From NCBI GenBank assembly GCA_027043985.1, contig JALUDQ010000200.1, positions 1-9,176 on the forward strand: 9,176 nt of DNA, in the 5' to 3' direction. Position numbers and translations under genes: made by a program. The notes beneath the pieces were generated by a model. That model saw nothing but the letters and a program-made list of their open reading frames with translations, was not told where the DNA came from and did no database searches. The number at the start of each line of letters is the position of its first letter. Position 1 is the first letter of the stretch. Positions 5,293 through 9,176 of this stretch are shown piece by piece. The stretch is from Desulfurococcales archaeon (GTDB lineage: Archaea > Thermoproteota > Thermoprotei_A > Sulfolobales > WANQ01).

Positions 5293-6660
5293 TTGAGGCC
5301 CGTAGCTAAGGGTGTTACTAAAAAATTTATACGAATAACAGAAGATAAAGAGGCTACGGTAAACGAGTTGAAGAATAGTATTGATAGAACATTTACGGGT
5401 AGAATTCAAGGTATACTCAGAACAGATAAAGGAGAATTAGAGATAGTAATAGAGGTTTTACGGGGTAGGATTGTAGCAGCTGGTGTAGAAGGCCATACAC
5501 GTATTGATGGCGGGTTAGCTTTAAACACTATAGTTAATGCTATTATTGAGGGAACGGGATTCCTTGAAATAATAGAATTAAATGAGGAGGGAGTAAACTT
5601 AGACTTAGAGTTTAACCCAAATGCTAAGTTATCAATGCCTACAAGCCTCGAACTATACATTAATAGAATAGAGCTCAGACTACGCCAATTGCAGAGAAAA
5701 AAAGAAACTCAGCCGACATGGACATCACCACCTAGAAGAAGACCAATAGAGAAAACACGGAGAGAAGAAGTCGAAAAACCCAGACCTCCTGCTGAGACTA
5801 GTCAACCTGTGAGAAGAGAGACTCAACCGAGGAAAGTAGAAGAGAAGTCTCTAAAAGAATCAGAACCCGAGGTTAAAGAAAAAACAATAGCAGTAGAGAA
5901 ATCAGAGTCTGAGAAAAAGAAGATACTCGAAGAAATAGGATTAGACGAGGAAGTGCTGGAGGGTCTCGTAGTAAATGTCAAGGAGAAACCCCCCGTAATT
6001 GTTGCCTTACCCTCTAGTGAGAGAACCTCTGTGGCCCAAGTAGCTACTGAGACTGCTGGATCAGCTGTCGAGAAATCAATTGAGGAAAGACCCATTGTTG
6101 AAGAGTTACGTCCAGTTCCGAAAACTGAAGTTGAACGTGCACCGCAAGTAAAGGAGATCACTCCGAGTCCGGAGGAATTACTATCTAAGCTACCATTAAG
6201 TGATAAAATAGAAGAATATAGTAAATCACTATTATCAGAAACTGATAAATTATTGTTATCACTAATTGAGACCTCCAACATATTAAGTCATGGACGAGAT
6301 AAAGTTGACGTTGTGTTCAAGAAAACACTTGACTTATCAAAGAATACCGATAAACCAGTAAAGCTTAGCACAGCTACAGCGGGTAAGCTATATTATATAA
6401 TAGTACATAATGGTTCAATAATATCGGCGTTTAAAGTAGATGAAAATTCAGAAAACATTGAATTGTATGGGCGTGCTGCACTAGTGGACTTATTTAAGAA
6501 GCTGTTATCGGAGAATATAGATTATGTTGTATCACTCGTTAAAAGCAAATACGTGTTATCAAGTTTAGGTCTGATAAAAAGAGAGGAAGTAGAAGAAGAA
6601 GTGGAAGAGCGAGCTGAGGGTCTCTTTGGTAGACTTAGAAAAATCTTTGGTGGTAAATGA
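5293..6660 (+). CDS. Paralogue B: long-linker tandem-module protein with possible membrane-targeting tail
   Basis: The 455-aa soluble protein has module 1 at about 20-125 (FTGRIQGIL 34-42, IEVLRGRIVAAGVEG 53-67, DGGLALNTIVNAI 72-84, GFLEIIEL 89-96, LDLEFNPNAKL 103-113), which of the three is the best match to my memory of DUF2226. A roughly 170-residue linker (130-300) is rich in Glu, Lys, Arg and Pro and probably disordered, with a short helix-like island IGLDEEVLEGLVV (215-227). A helical segment (294-330) precedes module 2 at about 337-425 (KPVKLSTATAGKLYYIIVHN, GSIISAF, YGRAALVDLFKKL). The end is an acidic stretch (430-442) followed by LFGRLRKIFGGK, an amphipathic basic helix like the MinD membrane-targeting tail. 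The Cys pair seen in A and C is replaced by Tyr/Phe-type residues. Probably a scaffold linking a membrane surface to the Roadblock protein: inference. It converges with paralogue C, 91 bp away. Confidence 0.82.
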   Translation: MRPVAKGVTKKFIRITEDKEATVNELKNSIDRTFTGRIQGILRTDKGELEIVIEVLRGRIVAAGVEGHTRIDGGLALNTIVNAIIEGTGFLEIIELNEEGVNLDLEFNPNAKLSMPTSLELYINRIELRLRQLQRKKETQPTWTSPPRRRPIEKTRREEVEKPRPPAETSQPVRRETQPRKVEEKSLKESEPEVKEKTIAVEKSESEKKKILEEIGLDEEVLEGLVVNVKEKPPVIVALPSSERTSVAQVATETAGSAVEKSIEERPIVEELRPVPKTEVERAPQVKEITPSPEELLSKLPLSDKIEEYSKSLLSETDKLLLSLIETSNILSHGRDKVDVVFKKTLDLSKNTDKPVKLSTATAGKLYYIIVHNGSIISAFKVDENSENIELYGRAALVDLFKKLLSENIDYVVSLVKSKYVLSSLGLIKREEVEEEVEERAEGLFGRLRKIFGGK

Positions 6661-6688
6661 AGTGAGAATAAGTTGAATCTTTCCCTAT

Positions 6689-6703
6689 AGCTTATAAGCT
6701 TAT
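6689..6703. repeat. Overlapping short palindromes between convergent genes
   Basis: AGCTTATAAGCT (6689-6700) is a perfect 12-nt palindrome and overlaps the 10-nt palindrome ATAAGCTTAT (6694-6703). They lie in the 91-bp gap between the convergent stops of paralogues B and C. They might form a small hairpin on either transcript or bind a protein, but such AT-rich palindromes also arise by chance. Confidence 0.3.
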
Positions 6704-6751
6704 TGTAGACCATTTTAACCAAAACATCAAATATTTATGAATTATATAATA

Positions 6752-7927
6752 TTAGATATTGTTCTCTATGAGGAGTTTTGCCATACTGGTAGCATATTTC
6801 CAGTCTTCCTCATCCACCTTATACCATGGTGCATCTACTTCCTCTCTATCGATAGTTTTTATTGTACTGATCTCCGATGCGAGGATATATGGGAGTACAT
6901 GTAAAGCTAATACTCTGTTTATCTTTTCCTCTGCATTGCCAGTATATAGGTGTCCGCCTATTCTTATTATACGCTTACTTGATATAATTATATAGTATTT
7001 TACTTTTGATTTCCCTAATTCTAATAGACCAGTATAATAGCCTTTGAGATCGTCTAGAGCATAGAGGATCTTCTCCTTGGTTTCGCGGTACAAGTCGTTG
7101 AATACTAGTTGTCTTAGCTCAACTGTATATCCTGTTTTCTGTCGTACGAGGAATTCTACTGCTTTACGGTTAGTTATTGTTATACCCATGTTATCACAGT
7201 AGATCCCAGCAATCCTATCATCTATTATAAGCGCCATGCAGTTAACAGTTTCATCATTTGTACTTATCTTTGCAATGATTACTTGTTTTCGCTTACCATA
7301 CTTGCTCAATAATTCCAATAGGTCAACGGCTGTTGCTGCAGTTAGTATTCCTAATGGCTTGGTCTTTCTTATTAAGTGCTCGTAGTAGTTGCTTAGAAAC
7401 TCGCTATACTTGTCAACTAATCCACGGTTGCGTATGAATTTTACCTTGATCTTCTTAGAACGTTTACGAATCTTCTTAACAATGCCAAATCCCTTCTTGA
7501 CCTCGCGTGCAATAATCTTTGTGGGTGTTGGTGGTTGCTCTTCTAGTGTTTGATAGCCTGGTATGAGTGTTACAAGATCTCCAAAGTATACTGGGAGTTC
7601 TAGGGCTATTAGCGGGTTCCCTGAGATTTTTGTCTCTACTTCATATCTCATCATTTCTATGAAATCTACTCTACCCGTTACACTAGGATTAGATAGTTCT
7701 TCGAGGAGGCTACGTAGGGCGCTTCCACCATAAAGTGATACTTCTCCACGTTTTCCCTCGGCATAGACGATAGCTCCACGTATTATTCCCAGATTATATT
7801 TTGAACTAGAATAACCGGACAAGATTATCTTCAATAACCCAGTGAACATGGGGGTTGCTCTTGAACTATATCCAACGAGTCTTGCAATAAGCTCGTTTCT
7901 TGAGAGATACATTTGACCTAAAGACAT
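6752..7927 (-). CDS. Paralogue C: tandem-module protein with basic linker
   Basis: The 391-aa soluble protein has module 1 at about 11-123 (FTGLLKIIL 28-36, LGIIRGAIVYAEGK 46-59, YGGSALRSLLEEL 66-78, TGRVDFIEMM 84-93, then VTLIP), which aligns with A through FTG, RGxIV, GGxAL and LIP. The linker 131-175 is strikingly basic (13 Lys/Arg between 144 and 168). Module 2, about 196-285, has VIIAKISTNDETVNCMALII and DDRIAGIYCDNMGI, with C230 and C244 spaced exactly as C266 and C280 of A. A further segment (297-358, YTGLLELGKSKVKYYIII and KRIIRIGGH) resembles a degenerate third copy, followed by a Trp- and acid-containing C-terminus. The start may be ATG 7927 or the nearby M6 (ATG at 7912-7910), which has AGGT just upstream. 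The gene is divergent from the substrate-binding protein. Function unknown; association with the Roadblock protein is inferred from homology and position. Confidence 0.8.
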   Translation of the reverse strand: MSLGQMYLSRNELIARLVGYSSRATPMFTGLLKIILSGYSSSKYNLGIIRGAIVYAEGKRGEVSLYGGSALRSLLEELSNPSVTGRVDFIEMMRYEVETKISGNPLIALELPVYFGDLVTLIPGYQTLEEQPPTPTKIIAREVKKGFGIVKKIRKRSKKIKVKFIRNRGLVDKYSEFLSNYYEHLIRKTKPLGILTAATAVDLLELLSKYGKRKQVIIAKISTNDETVNCMALIIDDRIAGIYCDNMGITITNRKAVEFLVRQKTGYTVELRQLVFNDLYRETKEKILYALDDLKGYYTGLLELGKSKVKYYIIISSKRIIRIGGHLYTGNAEEKINRVLALHVLPYILASEISTIKTIDREEVDAPWYKVDEEDWKYATSMAKLLIENNI

Positions 7928-8207
7928 ATTGTTCTTCTACCCTTCGAATATGTATACTTTTTTGAGGAGGTATAACGTTTCTCCGTATAAAAGCTTCTTT
8001 GTGTTAGAAGTACAAAAATTTTTTCTTAAACACTTGTATTTTTCATGTACAGAGACTTTTTATTTTATATTCGTTTCATTTTATCAGTATTGTTCGTCTA
8101 AGATAGTGCTTCTGTACTTTTAGTATTTTATGGATTTGTATGTTATTCTAGGCTGTTTAACGATAGTTTTTTATTGTATTGTTCTACCTTCTGGATAGGG
8201 TGTCCAT
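7928..8207. other. T-rich divergent intergenic region
   Basis: The 280-bp gap between paralogue C (leftward) and the substrate-binding protein (rightward) is visibly T-rich on the plus strand, with AAAAATTTTTT at 8014-8024. It should hold both promoters. I see no RNA gene. The one open frame (7929-8123) codes a Phe/Tyr-rich string typical of translated T-rich noncoding DNA. A GGGTG ribosome binding site for the rightward gene lies at 8198-8202, 5 nt before its ATG. Confidence 0.5.
7986..7993 (-). promoter_or_regulatory. TATA box candidate for paralogue C
   Basis: The minus strand reads CTTTTATA followed by CGG. Transcription about 25 nt further left (near 7963) would give a leader of about 35 nt before ATG 7927. 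Confidence 0.38.
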
Positions 8208-9176
8208 ATGGATAATAAGTATATCATTGGAATAATCATAGCATTGATAGTAGGAATAGGAATAGGCTATGTGGTTCTAATAGGAACTGTGAAGCCCGTA
8301 ACAACAACGGTAACAGTCCCTAAGACCGTTACAGCTACATCAACACAAACACTAGTGAAGACTACAACTATTCCGACAACTACCGTTACGACTACTACAC
8401 TTGTATCTACAATAGTTACTACTACAACTTATGAAAAAACCATTACAAGCCCCACAACTAGTGTTACAACAATTACCAAACCAGTAACATTGACTGTGAC
8501 TTCTATAGTAAATAAGACTGTAACTAAGACTCTAGTCTATAAGATAGTCTATGATGCTCTTGGAAGACTGATAACGTTTAACCAGACGCCAGAGAGAATA
8601 GTGTGTCTCGCACCAAGTATTACTGAAATAGTCTTTGCTCTAGGACTAGGCGATAAAGTAGTTGGAGTCGACGACTATAGCAATTATCCGCCAGAAGTGA
8701 ACGAGCTTGTTAAGGAGGGTAAGATCCAACGAGTGGGTGGTTACTGGACACCAGATTTCGAGAAGATAGCAGAACTTAAACCAGACCTAGTGTTAGCTAG
8801 TGTTAGTCCTCACGCAAAAATGCTTGATAAGTTTAAGGAGCTTGGCTTAAAGGTGGTTTTCTTAAAGTCTAGTACTGCACGAAACGCCTACGATATATAT
8901 CAAGATATAGTGTTGGTGGCATCAATATTCAATGTGGATGATAAGGCCAGGAAGCTAATAGATAATATTCAGTCAATAATAGATAATGTAACCCAGACTC
9001 TGGCGAAGGCAAACGTTACTCCAGTAAGGACTCTGATAATACTAGGCCCGCCATCATGGGGTCTATGGACTACTGGTGGTGATACGTTCATAGACTATGT
9101 TATAACAACTAGTGGTGGTGTGAATATCGCATCAAAGTATAGTGGATGGGTTAAACTAGACTATGAGGAAATACTG
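8208..9176 (+). CDS. BtuF/FecB-like ABC transporter substrate-binding protein, 3' end missing
   Basis: The frame runs from ATG 8208 to the window end (323 codons) with no stop, so the C-terminus is missing. Residues 5-27 form a hydrophobic anchor (IIGIIIALIVGIGIGYVVLI) with no lipobox Cys. A Thr/Val-rich stalk follows (27-108), then the binding domain from about 110: PERIVCLAPSITEIVFALGL (128-147), DKVVGVDDYSNYPPEV, RVGGYWTPDFEKIAELKPDL, VLASVSP, and later PPSWGLWTTGGDTFIDYV. This is the Peripla_BP_2 family (cobalamin BtuF, siderophore FepB/FhuD). The NYPPEV and GGYWTPDFEKI blocks are closer to cobalamin binders, but iron chelates are also possible. It acts outside the cell, tethered to the membrane and delivering ligand to an ABC permease probably encoded downstream. 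GGGTG 5 nt upstream supports the start. Confidence 0.9.
   Translation, partial: MDNKYIIGIIIALIVGIGIGYVVLIGTVKPVTTTVTVPKTVTATSTQTLVKTTTIPTTTVTTTTLVSTIVTTTTYEKTITSPTTSVTTITKPVTLTVTSIVNKTVTKTLVYKIVYDALGRLITFNQTPERIVCLAPSITEIVFALGLGDKVVGVDDYSNYPPEVNELVKEGKIQRVGGYWTPDFEKIAELKPDLVLASVSPHAKMLDKFKELGLKVVFLKSSTARNAYDIYQDIVLVASIFNVDDKARKLIDNIQSIIDNVTQTLAKANVTPVRTLIILGPPSWGLWTTGGDTFIDYVITTSGGVNIASKYSGWVKLDYEEIL
8286..8531 (+). repeat. Low-complexity Thr-codon repeat coding a protein stalk
   Basis: ACN/GTN-rich sequence coding residues 27-108 of the substrate-binding protein; about 38 of 82 residues are Thr, in irregular TTTVT-like runs. Such stalks in archaeal surface proteins are likely O-glycosylated and span the space under the S-layer. 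The repeat is imprecise, so slippage could vary its length between strains. Confidence 0.7.

Noticed and set aside
5823..6281. Minus-strand open frame opposite the linker of paralogue B
   Set aside because: Ser/Phe/Thr-rich string produced by the reverse complement of Glu/Lys/Arg codons.
7929..8123. Plus-strand open frame of 64 codons starting TTG
   Set aside because: Phe/Tyr/Leu-rich product of T-rich intergenic DNA, no ribosome binding site before its TTG, and it occupies the divergent promoter region.
1..9176. CRISPR arrays, tRNA or rRNA genes, insertion sequences
   Set aside because: I saw no regularly spaced repeats, no tRNA-like cloverleaf with TTCRA arm, and no transposase-like frame or terminal repeats.

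Overview
The window looks like chromosomal DNA of a hyperthermophilic crenarchaeon (Thermoproteota), most likely of the Desulfurococcales/Staphylothermus type. This is inferred from the AT-rich composition, ATA/AGA-rich codon use, GTG and TTG starts, archaeal TATA boxes, GGTGAT/GGAGG Shine-Dalgarno sites, an archaeal-type 4-phosphopantoate-beta-alanine ligase, and a Thr-rich-stalked substrate-binding protein. The genus is a guess.

Left part (1-1960): a short unrecognised ORF at the window edge, possibly the 3' end of a longer gene. Next come a HepT (HEPN RNase toxin) and MntA (minimal nucleotidyltransferase antitoxin) pair that overlap by 32 nt, and a convergent TudS-related putative desulfidase with three conserved cysteines. 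Then 1958-2746 encodes the coenzyme A pathway enzyme 4-phosphopantoate-beta-alanine ligase, with an inverted repeat between its TATA box and start codon.

Central part (2760-7930) is the most interesting. It holds a cytoplasmic PA14-domain protein, a Roadblock/LC7 protein, and three divergent paralogues (here A at 3570-4568 minus, B at 5293-6660 plus, C at 6752-7927 minus). By eye each paralogue contains tandem copies of one small alpha/beta module (pattern: FTG, beta strands, nG-x-I-x-(A/G), GG-x-AL helix, hydrophobic strand). The module is reminiscent of DUF2226 and, more remotely, of PATAN/DUF4388, a domain family that often accompanies Roadblock proteins. No GTPase is encoded here. B ends in an amphipathic basic helix resembling a MinD-type membrane-targeting tail, and C has a strongly basic linker, so I infer a membrane-associated scaffold or signalling assembly built around the Roadblock protein. 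A and C share a Cys pair with identical spacing that B lacks.

Right edge (7928-9176): a T-rich intergenic stretch, then the start of a BtuF/FecB-like substrate-binding protein, membrane anchored through a Thr-rich stalk and cut off by the window end; it probably begins a cobalamin or iron-siderophore ABC transporter locus.

All family assignments are from reading the translated sequences; no database search was possible.
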